Shown here: positions 25,012-33,802 of the stretch, piece after piece
Layout: the number at the start of each line of letters is the position of its first letter
Position numbering within the stretch: position 1 is the stretch's first letter
Assembly: GCA_029262065.1 (NCBI GenBank)
Contig: JAJDAC010000027.1
Coordinates: 310,001-374,000, forward strand
Source of the DNA: Candidatus Krumholzibacteriota bacterium
Lineage (GTDB): Bacteria > Krumholzibacteriota > Krumholzibacteriia > JAJRXK01
Reading direction: 5' to 3'
Length of the DNA stretch: 64,000 nucleotides
Made by a program: the position numbers and the translations under genes
The notes under the pieces: generated by a model
The model's input: only the letters and a program-made list of their open reading frames with translations
Database searches by the model: none
What the model was told of the DNA's origin: nothing

Positions 25012-26252
25012 GCATGCACCTCGCGCTCTTCAACCCGATCGAGCTGTCGCTCGAGTGCGGCGGGCCAATCGTATTGCACCCGTCGGAACGGCTGCGTGAC
25101 GGTGGCCAACAGAGACCATCGTTTGTGCCACTGCAGTTCAAGGGCCGACGGTAGAGCTCGAAGCGTGGCGTAACCCCGCTCCAGTTCGTACATACGAGCT
25201 TCCCAACCAGGCTGGTTGGCGAGCGCCAGGTGTGCGTAGAACCAACCGAGATCCTGGGCCGGGAAGCCCGTGCCCGCGCGATCGAAATCTACGACGGCCG
25301 GTCGTTCGTCGCCGCGCGGCACGATCTGTTGCACGTGAAAGTCGCCATGCACCAGCGTGCGCTCGCGCGACGGGCACGGTCCCAGCGCGCAGAGAAGCTC
25401 CTGGGCTCGTTTTCCCAAGTGAGGTGCCAGTTGCGCCAGCGCGCGTATCTCGACGGGCGCGGACTCTAGATACGCCGTGGCCGCGTCATGCGTCCCTTGC
25501 CATGCGATGGAATGCAGTCGGGCCAGCTCGGCTCCAACACGCGCGAGATCGACGTTGGGCAACGAAGGTCCGACCGAACTCTCCACCGATACGCGTGCCG
25601 TGGGCTGAGCAACAACCCGTGGAACACACAGGCCCGCGGCGTTCGCGGCGTGCAGGGCCGCCGACCGGTCGGGCGAGAATCCCACCGCGCTGCAACGAAC
25701 GAAGAGTTCTTCGCTGAACTTTTTTTCGTGTTCGTCGGCCCAAGAAAGCGAGGCCCTCAGCACCGCACGACGCTCGGGTTTGTAGCGCACCACCTGCATG
25801 TGGCTCTTGCGCTTGCGTAGGCGAAGAGCCTCGTAGCGGGATTCGTGCTGAATAAGCACGCGTCGCAGTTTGCGCAGGTCCAACGCGGACTCAACCTCGC
25901 CCAGGTAGCGGTCATTGGGAAAGCAAAGCAGCAACAGCGACGCATCGGCCGCGAGGACCAGGGGGGGCAGCCCGGCCGAGTTGGCCGCGGGTGCGGCAAA
26001 TCGGGCGGCTTCCTGGCGCAGACGTTCCGGCTCGGCTGCGCGCGTGTACGCCCATACCGTGCCTCGGTTGGTTTCAACCTCGTAGGCCACCACCGTGCCG
26101 TGCAATTTCTTGTAACGAATGTATCGTGCTCGTACCGATTCGATTCGTGTCCCATTGTTGGCCTGCGTCTCCAGAAGCTGGCGTACGTCGACGGGCGAGA
26201 GCGCACGCCGGACAGCTTCGGGGGCGTCCACCGGCAACGGGAACGTACTCAC
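25008..26252 (-). CDS. APH-fold phosphotransferase, copy 2
   Basis: 414 residues from GTG 26252, with GGAGG 7 nt upstream and a 4-nt overlap with the ABC transporter gene. The open frame reaches 26297 but lies inside that gene. The catalytic loop is LVHGDFHVQQIV and the metal site is AVVDFDRAGTGFPAQDLGW. The N-terminal lobe is long (about 200 residues). As in copy 1, Gln replaces the usual loop Asn. Adjacent, diverged phosphotransferases suggest two successive or alternative phosphorylations in one pathway. Not recognised as any characterised resistance enzyme. Confidence 0.75.
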   Translation of the reverse strand: MSTFPLPVDAPEAVRRALSPVDVRQLLETQANNGTRIESVRARYIRYKKLHGTVVAYEVETNRGTVWAYTRAAEPERLRQEAARFAAPAANSAGLPPLVLAADASLLLLCFPNDRYLGEVESALDLRKLRRVLIQHESRYEALRLRKRKSHMQVVRYKPERRAVLRASLSWADEHEKKFSEELFVRCSAVGFSPDRSAALHAANAAGLCVPRVVAQPTARVSVESSVGPSLPNVDLARVGAELARLHSIAWQGTHDAATAYLESAPVEIRALAQLAPHLGKRAQELLCALGPCPSRERTLVHGDFHVQQIVPRGDERPAVVDFDRAGTGFPAQDLGWFYAHLALANQPGWEARMYELERGYATLRALPSALELQWHKRWSLLATVTQPFRRVQYDWPAALERQLDRVEEREVHA

Positions 26253-28039
26253 GATCGGACCTCCACCGGGAGCAGGCCTGAGTGGCGATCGATCCACGCC
26301 CGCGCCTGGGCCGGCGGGCCATCGGCAACCACGCGACCTCGGTCAAGCACGATCACGCGTTCGAGGGCCTCGACCGATGGCCAATGGTGGGTAATGAGAA
26401 GAACGGTTACGCCATCCAACCCGTCCAGGAGTTGGCGGTCGAACATGACGGCGGAGCTGGCATCGAGCGAGGCCGCTGGCTCGTCGAGCAAAAGGGTCGG
26501 GGCACGCCGCACCAAGGCCCTTGCCAGGGCGACGCGCTGACGCTCTCCACCCGACAATGCCTGTCCTGAGGCACCTACCGCGGTGTCGAGCCCATCGCGC
26601 AAGCGACTCACCATGGTGGCAACACCCGAGCGAGCCAAGGCCTCATCGATTGCTTCCGGCGATGCGTCTGGTGATCCCAGCAGCACGTTTTCACGGATTG
26701 AGCCGTCGAACAACACGCTGTCCTGGAACACGACACCAAACTGACGACGCATGAAGTCGAGGTCGAACTGTCGAACGTCGTGACCGTCGAGGCGCACCAC
26801 TCCCGATGTGGGGTCGACCAGCCGGGGAAGCAGAGCCGCCAGCGTGCTCTTGCCCGCGCCGTTGTGACCCCAAACGGCGACGCGTTCGCCGGGTTCGATG
26901 CTCAGGGAAACACCGCGCAACACGGGGTGGCCGGGTGAGTATTCGTGCCACACATCGTTCAGTTCGATTTGTCCACGCACGCCAGAGACCTTCAGCGGGT
27001 GTTCGGGCGATACCAGGTCGGGCGTGGTCTGGAGAATCTCCAGTACTCGCTGCCCGGCCGCGGCCGACTTCAGGACACGCGCCGAACGCGTGCTGAGTCG
27101 ACGCATGGGCTTGTAGAAAGCCCGCACGTAGGACACGAAAACGATCAACTCTCCCGCCGTGAGCCGTCCGTCCAGCACCTGCCGGGCGCCGAAGAAAAGG
27201 AGGCTCGCGGTTCCCGCGGCAATCGCGATTTCAGTCCAGCGGCTCATCGAGCCCTCGAGCCGCGCGGCGCGCACGCCGGCGTTCTTGCTGCTTCGATTGC
27301 GCTCACGAAACCAACGCGACGCCTGCTGGTGAAGGGAGTACGCCTGGATCACGCTGACCGCCGACAACGCCTCGTTGGCCACGTTGCCGATCTCGCCTTC
27401 CTTCTTCCGCTGCTTCTGCGCCGCCCGCTTCAATCGCCGGCCGTAATGCGTAACGATCCAGGCGGCCGCCGGCACGGTGACCGAAGCAATGAGGGCAAGC
27501 CTCCAGTCGAGCAGCAGCATCACCAGCAATACGCCCACGATCAGGATGAGCTCCTGCGCCAACGCGAAGATGCCCTCCACCAGGAGCGTCTTCATTGCCG
27601 TGGCGTCACCAGTCAAACGAACCAGCAGGTCGCCACGCGAGTGTTTTCCGTGGAAGCCACCGGACATGCGCAAGAGGCGCTTGTAGAGATCCTTGCGAAT
27701 GTCAGCCACGACCGCATGGCCGGCCTGGGCCAATAGCACAGTCCGTGCGTAGGCAAGCACGCCGGACAGCGTGGCCAACAGAAGCAGGGCCACACACGAA
27801 ACCGCCAGCAACAGCATGGGATTCCGGCTGAGTGCGGCGGGAATTACGGTCCACGGCTCGCCCAGGATCACCTGATCGATCACGATCTTCACCGGCCAGG
27901 GCCGAGCCAGATCGACGACCACGAAGAACAGCGTGCACACCGACGCGGAAAAGAACGTTCGCCGATGAGGGCGCGTATACGGGAACAATTGGCGTGCGAC
28001 CGAACTCGCCGCACGGGCTTTCGGCCAACGCAACCTCAT
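26249..28039 (-). CDS. ABC exporter, fused membrane and ATPase domains (MsbA/lipid-A-exporter type)
   Basis: 596 residues. An N-terminal six-helix exporter domain (FFSASVCTLFFVVVDLARPW, PMLLLAVSCVALLLLATL, LILIVGVLLVMLLLDW and more) is followed by an ATPase domain. Motifs are Walker A WGHNGAGKSTLAALLP, signature LSGGERQRVALARALV, Walker B TLLLDEPAASLD and the switch region LLITHHWPS. The half-transporter should work as a homodimer in the inner membrane. In this operon it probably flips a lipid-linked glycan or glycolipid, though a peptide or drug substrate cannot be excluded. Four-nt overlaps on both sides. Confidence 0.88.
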   Translation of the reverse strand: MRLRWPKARAASSVARQLFPYTRPHRRTFFSASVCTLFFVVVDLARPWPVKIVIDQVILGEPWTVIPAALSRNPMLLLAVSCVALLLLATLSGVLAYARTVLLAQAGHAVVADIRKDLYKRLLRMSGGFHGKHSRGDLLVRLTGDATAMKTLLVEGIFALAQELILIVGVLLVMLLLDWRLALIASVTVPAAAWIVTHYGRRLKRAAQKQRKKEGEIGNVANEALSAVSVIQAYSLHQQASRWFRERNRSSKNAGVRAARLEGSMSRWTEIAIAAGTASLLFFGARQVLDGRLTAGELIVFVSYVRAFYKPMRRLSTRSARVLKSAAAGQRVLEILQTTPDLVSPEHPLKVSGVRGQIELNDVWHEYSPGHPVLRGVSLSIEPGERVAVWGHNGAGKSTLAALLPRLVDPTSGVVRLDGHDVRQFDLDFMRRQFGVVFQDSVLFDGSIRENVLLGSPDASPEAIDEALARSGVATMVSRLRDGLDTAVGASGQALSGGERQRVALARALVRRAPTLLLDEPAASLDASSAVMFDRQLLDGLDGVTVLLITHHWPSVEALERVIVLDRGRVVADGPPAQARAWIDRHSGLLPVEVRS

Positions 28040-29181
28040 GCCACTGCCGCCCGGGCCTCGTCCACGATGTCATCCAGTTCGCGGGCGCGCTCGTCCCAGG
28101 TATGACACCGCAAGGCGTACTCGCGAGCTGCTTCTCCCAGCTCACGCCGCTTTGTTTCATCGGCCGCCAGCCGCGTGGCCAGGGACAGGAAGCCATCGCC
28201 GTCGCCGGCGTCGAAACGATGGATCCAGTCGGAAAACGAATCGGTGGCCGCGGTGCGGCTGGCCAACACGGGACACCCGGCGGCCATGGCCTCGACAACT
28301 TTCAGAGGACAGAAATAGGTGGGACTGTGTTCGGTGTACGGCGCCACGGCCATGTCCGCGCTCGCAAGCACGCCGGGAATGTCTTCATGCGGCAACTGTC
28401 CCGTCCACGCCACGCGGTCAGGGAACCGCGCCACGGCGCGCTCGACCGTGGAAGCCAGGGGGCCGTCGCCGACGATCCAGAGCCCAAGGTCGCTGTCCTT
28501 TGGCAAGCGAGCGAAGTTCTCCAGCAAGAACTCCACGCCGTGCCAGGGTTTTAGAGAACCAACAAACACCACGCAGGTCTTTGCCTGCAACGAAGCCGGC
28601 CGTGCGATCTTCGCGGGCGAAAGAAACCGATCGCGGGCGACACCGTTGGGAAACACCTGCAGGCGATCGGGGTCGACACCAAACGCTTCCAGTTGCTCAG
28701 CCAGCACGGACGATACCGCCAGCACACGGTCGGCATGGGCAAACAGGTCGCGCGCCAAACCGCGGGCCACGTGCTGCAATTGCAGGTTCCGGTAGCGCGC
28801 CGCCTCTTCCCACAGCGGCGCGTTGACTTCGACGATCAGCGGGATGCCCTGCTCCTGGGCGTAGGCGAGCCCCGCCAGGCCAAACAACGAGTACCGCTCG
28901 TACACGGCGTCGTGCTTACCACCCGCCTGAATGACCGTGGTCGCGGCGCGCTGGTCAATGAGCTGAACCAGTTCGCGCCCCAGTTCCGTTGGCGACGCCG
29001 GGCATCCGAACGAGCGGGTCTGGAAGGTTCCCGTACGGGCCGCGCGCGCCGTACAGGCATCGACCGTCCACCCGGCCCGCGCGAGCGCGAGGCCGAACTC
29101 CCGAAAGTGGATCGATGCGCCTTTCGTCCCGTCGGGCGGAATACCCGGGTCGCCACATATGTACGCGAGCTTGCGACTCAT
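28036..29181 (-). CDS. glycosyltransferase family 4 enzyme
   Basis: 381 residues. A GT-B fold is indicated by the N-terminal LAYICGDPGIPPDGTKGASIHFREFGLALA loop, the central FVGSLKPWHGVEFLLENFA and LWIVGDGPLASTV segments, and the C-terminal donor site FCPLKVVEAMAAGCPVLAS (the E-x7-E-like motif in variant form). It probably adds a sugar to a lipid-linked glycan at the cytoplasmic face. It overlaps the flanking genes by 4 nt, so expression is tightly coupled to the exporter. Donor and acceptor cannot be told from sequence. Confidence 0.85.
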   Translation of the reverse strand: MSRKLAYICGDPGIPPDGTKGASIHFREFGLALARAGWTVDACTARAARTGTFQTRSFGCPASPTELGRELVQLIDQRAATTVIQAGGKHDAVYERYSLFGLAGLAYAQEQGIPLIVEVNAPLWEEAARYRNLQLQHVARGLARDLFAHADRVLAVSSVLAEQLEAFGVDPDRLQVFPNGVARDRFLSPAKIARPASLQAKTCVVFVGSLKPWHGVEFLLENFARLPKDSDLGLWIVGDGPLASTVERAVARFPDRVAWTGQLPHEDIPGVLASADMAVAPYTEHSPTYFCPLKVVEAMAAGCPVLASRTAATDSFSDWIHRFDAGDGDGFLSLATRLAADETKRRELGEAAREYALRCHTWDERARELDDIVDEARAAVA

Positions 29182-30443
29182 GCCATGGCTCGCAATCCGT
29201 CAGAAGAAGCCATCGCGTCGGCGAAGGCCGCCCGTAGGGTCGCGACGTTCTTACGCAGGTCGAACTGGTCTTCCGCCCGCTGCCGTCCCTTTCGCGCCAG
29301 ATCCTCACGACGCGCGGGGTTGCTCAGCAGCTCGCCCATGGCCTCGGCCAGCGCCAACGAATCGCGTTCTGGCACCAACACGCCCGCGTCACCGTTGGCC
29401 ACGATCTCATCGATTCCGACGACCGACGTGGTGACGACGGGAACCCCCGAGGCCAACGCTTCCAGCAACACGGTAGGCAAGGCGTCGCGGTTGCCGTCTT
29501 CTCCTATGACGCACGGCTGCACCACCATGGAAGCCCCCGCCAGCAAGCGCTGGACTTCCTCCTGGGGCAGCGCGCCCATCAGGTGAACGTTCCGCAGCGC
29601 CAGTTCATCGACGCGCGCCTGCAGCTGCGCGAATTCGCGGCCACCGCCCACGATACGACATGGCGCCTCCACGCCACGCCGTCGCAGCTCGGCCATGGCT
29701 TCCACCAGGTAGCCGAAACCCTTTTTCTCAACCAGTCGGCCCACCGCGAGAATATGACCGGAATTGTCGCCCACTGGTCCCGCGGATGCTCGCGCCGAAC
29801 CCGGTTCGGTGGGACAAAAGCGTTCCAGGTCCACGCCGTTGTAGATCACGTGAAGTTGAGGACAAACGCGGCCCACAACCTCTTCTTCCAGAAACCGTTG
29901 GTTCTCCTTGCACACCGTGACCACCAGGTCGGCGTCGTCCAGGGTCCGCGCCAGGCGCTGTCGATCCACTGCTTCGTGGTAGATGTCTTTTGCGTGACAG
30001 GTGAAACCGTAGGGGATGCCCGCGATCGCAGCCGCGTCGCGGGCTACCTGCGCCGAGGTGTTCGCGAAGTGCGCATGCAGGCGATCTACCTGGTGCAGAT
30101 TGGCCAGGATCGCGACCTCCAGCGCCCAGCGACACCGCTTGAATGCGTCGCGGTCGCCGTGCGCAAGGGTCGCGAACAGCGCGTCGAAAATAGCCTCGCT
30201 ACGTTCTCGAAGCATGGGTTGGTGTTGCACGAGCGCGGCTGCCAGCTCGCTCGACTTGCCGGCTCCCACGTAGTGCACCGGGGCGCGAAGTTGACATACG
30301 GCGCGGTGGAACTTCCCTTCGTCAGGCAGGCCCAGTGCGTACACCACTACTTCCACGCCCTGCCGTTCCAGCTCCAGCATTTCGTGCAGGATGAACGTTT
30401 CCGACAGCTTGGGGAACTTGTTCAGCACATAGGCAACACGCAT
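29178..30443 (-). CDS. glycosyltransferase family 4 enzyme (WcaL/exopolysaccharide type)
   Basis: 421 residues from ATG 30443, 1 nt after the preceding stop (TAAGATG); the frame running to 30599 is inside the upstream gene. The N-terminus RVAYVLNKFPKLSETFILHE is characteristic of colanic-acid/exopolysaccharide transferases of the WcaL kind. RLHAHFANTSAQVARDAA, then NGVDLERFCP, GHILAVGRLVEKKGFGYL and LPTVLLEALASGVPVVTT complete the GT-B motif set. It probably transfers a sugar from a nucleotide donor during polymer assembly in the cytoplasm. Confidence 0.87.
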   Translation of the reverse strand: MRVAYVLNKFPKLSETFILHEMLELERQGVEVVVYALGLPDEGKFHRAVCQLRAPVHYVGAGKSSELAAALVQHQPMLRERSEAIFDALFATLAHGDRDAFKRCRWALEVAILANLHQVDRLHAHFANTSAQVARDAAAIAGIPYGFTCHAKDIYHEAVDRQRLARTLDDADLVVTVCKENQRFLEEEVVGRVCPQLHVIYNGVDLERFCPTEPGSARASAGPVGDNSGHILAVGRLVEKKGFGYLVEAMAELRRRGVEAPCRIVGGGREFAQLQARVDELALRNVHLMGALPQEEVQRLLAGASMVVQPCVIGEDGNRDALPTVLLEALASGVPVVTTSVVGIDEIVANGDAGVLVPERDSLALAEAMGELLSNPARREDLARKGRQRAEDQFDLRKNVATLRAAFADAMASSDGLRAMA

Positions 30444-30444
30444 C

Positions 30445-31662
30445 TTAAGCTTCCTCTGCGGCCAACGCCGCTTGCAACGAGGTATGGGATGCCCCGTGGG
30501 CCAGGGCCAGAATACGCTGGGCGGCGCGAACTCCGCCGTCAAACACGAGGCCGCGATCGCGGGGCTGGGGCGGAGCCCCTTGCAGCATGGCCACCACACG
30601 AGCGTGAATGCGACGGGGCTCGATCAGATCGTTTTCGCGCAGAACCCCCGCAAGCCCCATACTCTCCAGTCGGCGAGCTCGCTCGTCCTGTTCGCGGCGG
30701 GGGTACGTGCGCGGGTGGATCAGGAGCTTCTTCTCCTGGCAAAGAACTTCGTAGACCGAGTTGTAGCCGCCCATGGCTACCACCAGGTCGGACCGGCGTA
30801 TGTGCCCCTCCATGGAAGGCGTCGTGCTCAGAAACTCCACGCGCGCGTCGTCGGCGACGGCGGTGGCGATCGACAGTTTGTGCTCATCGTCCATGAGCGG
30901 TCCGCCGACGATTGTGACCTGGTCAAACGGAGACTGCGCACTGCACACGTAGTTCGCCATCGATTGCAATAGGAACATCCCGTCTTCACCGCCCCCCGCG
31001 TGAACCAGCAGATGCTTTCTTCCGGTTCCGTTGGGTGCGGATCGCACCGGGTGTTCGCCGGCGCCGTGACACGCGTACCCCACGTACCGTATTTTCTCGC
31101 CAATGTCCGGGGGTAGCTCACACTCGCGCTCGAAGTCGAACACGCGGCGATCGCCGTAGACGATAATGCGGTGGTACAGTTCACGAAGAACCGGGTCTAT
31201 CTTGGCCTGCAGCTCGGCCTTGGCTCGCGATGGCGAGTCCAGGATATCGCGCATGCCCAACATCACGGCCGTGTCACCCTGACGGTGAACCGTTTCCAGG
31301 GCGGGTAGAAGTTCGTCGCCAATACCGGTTGGCGCATGATCGACCAGGAAGACATGCGGTCGAAACGACGCGCATACCGACTTGATGGCCTGGCCTCTTA
31401 TCTCCAGCACGGGCTGGAGGCGGCCCCCCAGATCACGGGGTACGTAGTGGCCGTTCTCGTCCTTCGTAATGCTGGGCAGTTTCACCGTGTCCACGCCGGG
31501 TGCGGCCGGAAAAAGATCCGGGCGTGGCGACCCGGTCAAGCACAGCACGTTGACCTCGGGACTGGCCTGCACCAGGCTTCGCGCGATGTTCATGTTACGG
31601 CGCAAGTGGCCCAAGCCAAACGAGTCGTGGCTATAGAGCAGAATGCGCACCGGATCCTTCAC
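30445..31662 (-). CDS. predicted GT-B glycosyltransferase (COG4671/MurG-like)
   Basis: 405 residues. The N-terminus ILLYSHDSFGLGHLRRNM is the hallmark of COG4671 predicted transferases. Later segments are LLVHAGGGEDGMFLLQ and SDLVVAMGGYNSVYEVLCQ with LLIHPRTYPRREQDERA, which match the MurG/GT28 donor-binding half. It follows the repeat-protein gene by 4 nt and precedes the WcaL-like gene by 1 nt. An early step of the operon's glycan assembly is plausible but unproven. Confidence 0.8.
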   Translation of the reverse strand: MKDPVRILLYSHDSFGLGHLRRNMNIARSLVQASPEVNVLCLTGSPRPDLFPAAPGVDTVKLPSITKDENGHYVPRDLGGRLQPVLEIRGQAIKSVCASFRPHVFLVDHAPTGIGDELLPALETVHRQGDTAVMLGMRDILDSPSRAKAELQAKIDPVLRELYHRIIVYGDRRVFDFERECELPPDIGEKIRYVGYACHGAGEHPVRSAPNGTGRKHLLVHAGGGEDGMFLLQSMANYVCSAQSPFDQVTIVGGPLMDDEHKLSIATAVADDARVEFLSTTPSMEGHIRRSDLVVAMGGYNSVYEVLCQEKKLLIHPRTYPRREQDERARRLESMGLAGVLRENDLIEPRRIHARVVAMLQGAPPQPRDRGLVFDGGVRAAQRILALAHGASHTSLQAALAAEEA

Positions 31663-31666
31663 GGAG

Positions 31667-33547
31667 TCACCTCGTAAGTACCAATTTGCGGGTGTCGGTA
31701 CCGAGGCGCGTCCGCGCCTGTACGAAGTAGGTACCGCTGGAAAGCGGTTGGCGATGCTCGTCTGTCCCGTCCCAGATAATCTGTGTAGCTGGCGCGAAAC
31801 CGGACTTAGTCAGTGTTCGTACGCGACGACCGCGCAGGTCGAAGATGCTTACGGCAACAGGGCCCGTTGCCGTTGCACGCAGGCCGATGGCCACTCGCGC
31901 CGAGAATGGATTGGGGTAGGGCGCCTCCAACAAGAATAGGGGTGCGATGGGTTCGGTCGCCGTGGCACCAAGCAACGGTAGCGAGAAATCAATGTTCGCG
32001 GTATCGCCGGTGCCCGTCACGACGACCGTGGTCGCTTGGGCCAGGTCCGGCGCGTTGTCGTAGTACCGAAGTCCGTAGCCCGAAGCAGGCAGCGGCTCGG
32101 CCCGTATCAGATAACTGCCCGGCGGCAACGCGCCAATGGCGTAGGCGCCGCTCAGATCGGAGTCACCATCTACCGACAGGATGGCCTCGCCCGTCAGCGA
32201 GAACACATCCAGATCGACGCCGGAAAGAGGCATGGCATTGTTCGCGGCCCGCACCGTTCCCACGATGTTGACGCCCGCCGACAGTTGAAAGTCTATTCCC
32301 GGAATCGACGCTCCGGCCACCACGATGGCGCCCGCCGATGAGGGAAGGAATGCACCCGGGTGATACCGGTCCACCCATCCCTGCGCCTGGGTGGCGTCAG
32401 CCCGCAGGTAATACGTCCCGTTGGGTACGGGACCGATGATGTAGGTGCCGTCGGGCGCGGTGTGGTCGTCCAGGCCCGGAATGGAAACCAGGTTGGTATC
32501 CAGCAAATCCAGATCGATGCTTGGTAGCGGCGTACCAACACCGGCTTGCGTGATTTGACCGCTGATGAACGAGAACGGCGAGAGGTCCACATCAATGCCC
32601 ACCGTATTCGTCGACTCGGCCACGGTGACCAGCGTGGCGCCCTCGATCACCACGGCCGCGGGAAAGAACGTGTTGAAGTAGGGCTGGTCGATGTCGGGGT
32701 CGGCCAGTACGTAGTACGAGCCAGGCGGCAACGAGCCCAACGTGTAGGTGCCATTGGCTTCGGTCGCGGCATCGACGTAGAGAACTTCCTGGAACGTCAG
32801 ATCGAATATGTCGATGTCGATATCTTCCACCGGAAGCCCCGACGTGGCGTCGCGCACGATACCGCTGATGGTTCCGCCGCGCGGCGGCGCGAGGTTCACG
32901 TCGACAACCGGCGTCGCGCCCACGACGATTGGCGTGGCGGACGCCAGGTCCGGCACGCTGGCCCAGTACTGGTCCACGTAGAACTGGGCGAGCAGCGGGT
33001 CGGCATCAAAACGCACGAAGTACGAACCCGCGCCGACGGCACCCAGCGAGTAGGTGCCGTCGGCGGCGGTGGTCGCGTCGATACTGGCGAGAAGTGTTCC
33101 ATCGGTCGCAACGAGGTCCATGTCGTAGCCAGCCAGAGGAGCGCCGCTGACGGGGTCAACGACGGTGCCCGAAATCGTCGTCCCCAAGCTCAGATCGAAA
33201 TCGATGCCCGTCACGACGCTTGCGCTGCCCACTGAAATCGTCACGGCCGACGACGGAAACGGTGTGCCCGGGTAGTACTCGTCTACGTAGCCCTGCGCCG
33301 GCGTCGCATCGATGCGAACGAAGTACAGGCCGTCGTTCAGCCCGGCGATGGAATACGTTCCGTCGATCGCCGTGATATCGTTGGATGTCCCCACCGGTCG
33401 CAGGCGATCGTCCAGGATGTCCACATCGAAGCCCGCGAGAGGAAGCAATGTGGATTGGTCGCGGACGGTTCCCTGGATCGTGCCGCCTTCGGCGGCCGAA
33501 ACCACACTCGCAAGTATCGATACAACCATCAGCGCGATCGTCTTCAT
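31667..33547 (-). CDS. secreted protein with five carboxypeptidase-regulatory-like repeats and FlgD-like sorting domain
   Basis: 626 residues from ATG 33547, with a GGAGAG ribosome-binding site. A signal peptide (MKTIALMVVSILASVVSA) is followed by five tandem repeats of about 100 residues. Each runs GTIQGTVRD (or variant), DVDILD, DGTYSIAGL, YFVRIDA, YVDEYYPG. These are transthyretin-like carboxypeptidase-regulatory/Cna-B-like beta-sandwiches. The C-terminus (YPNPFSARVAIGL, FDLRGRRVRTL, SSGTYFVQA) is a FlgD-like sorting domain. It is likely a rod-shaped surface protein. It is the first cistron of the glycan operon (4-nt gap to the next gene). Confidence 0.78.
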   Translation of the reverse strand: MKTIALMVVSILASVVSAAEGGTIQGTVRDQSTLLPLAGFDVDILDDRLRPVGTSNDITAIDGTYSIAGLNDGLYFVRIDATPAQGYVDEYYPGTPFPSSAVTISVGSASVVTGIDFDLSLGTTISGTVVDPVSGAPLAGYDMDLVATDGTLLASIDATTAADGTYSLGAVGAGSYFVRFDADPLLAQFYVDQYWASVPDLASATPIVVGATPVVDVNLAPPRGGTISGIVRDATSGLPVEDIDIDIFDLTFQEVLYVDAATEANGTYTLGSLPPGSYYVLADPDIDQPYFNTFFPAAVVIEGATLVTVAESTNTVGIDVDLSPFSFISGQITQAGVGTPLPSIDLDLLDTNLVSIPGLDDHTAPDGTYIIGPVPNGTYYLRADATQAQGWVDRYHPGAFLPSSAGAIVVAGASIPGIDFQLSAGVNIVGTVRAANNAMPLSGVDLDVFSLTGEAILSVDGDSDLSGAYAIGALPPGSYLIRAEPLPASGYGLRYYDNAPDLAQATTVVVTGTGDTANIDFSLPLLGATATEPIAPLFLLEAPYPNPFSARVAIGLRATATGPVAVSIFDLRGRRVRTLTKSGFAPATQIIWDGTDEHRQPLSSGTYFVQARTRLGTDTRKLVLTR

Positions 33548-33802
33548 GCTGCTCTCCAGACGGGGGAATCCGCAAAGATCACGCAAAGGTGAGAACCCAT
33601 GGCCCGGTTGATACACGCGTCACAGTTTTGGATCCGTGTATCAGGCGAGCCCCCAGACCGCACCTTGGTATCGACAGCGGTGCGCTCGTCGATTCAGCCG
33701 ACGAACGCCATAGCCAAGTAACTGTCGATAACGGTTGGACTTGTGGACGCGTTCGCTTGAGTCCGCGGCAAGGTAGGCGCTACGATGGGAGGGCCCGGAG
33801 CT
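33548..33802. other. divergent control region between the glycan operon and the CHAT operon
   Basis: 255 bp with no gene. It contains a 9-bp inverted repeat TGATACACG/CGTGTATCA (33609-33617, 33635-33643), element copy B, and a further hairpin TCGTCG/CGACGA at about 33686-33704. Promoters for both operons must lie here or nearby. No confident -35/-10 pair was identified. Confidence 0.5.
33626..33684. repeat. conserved intergenic element, copy B
   Basis: This segment is the counterpart of 20158-20210. The common blocks are TTTGGA, TATCA, AGCCCC, CCGCACCTT, a GGT-TCGACAG loop and GTGCG. The terminal hairpin is conserved as CGCACC/GGTGCG with a similar loop. It lies about 120 bp before the sigma gene and about 80 bp before the exported repeat-protein gene on the other strand. 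Confidence 0.45.

Noticed and set aside
24346-25173. 275-codon rightward frame inside the phosphotransferase gene
   Set aside because: Antisense to a gene with clear kinase motifs and 4-nt operon overlaps.
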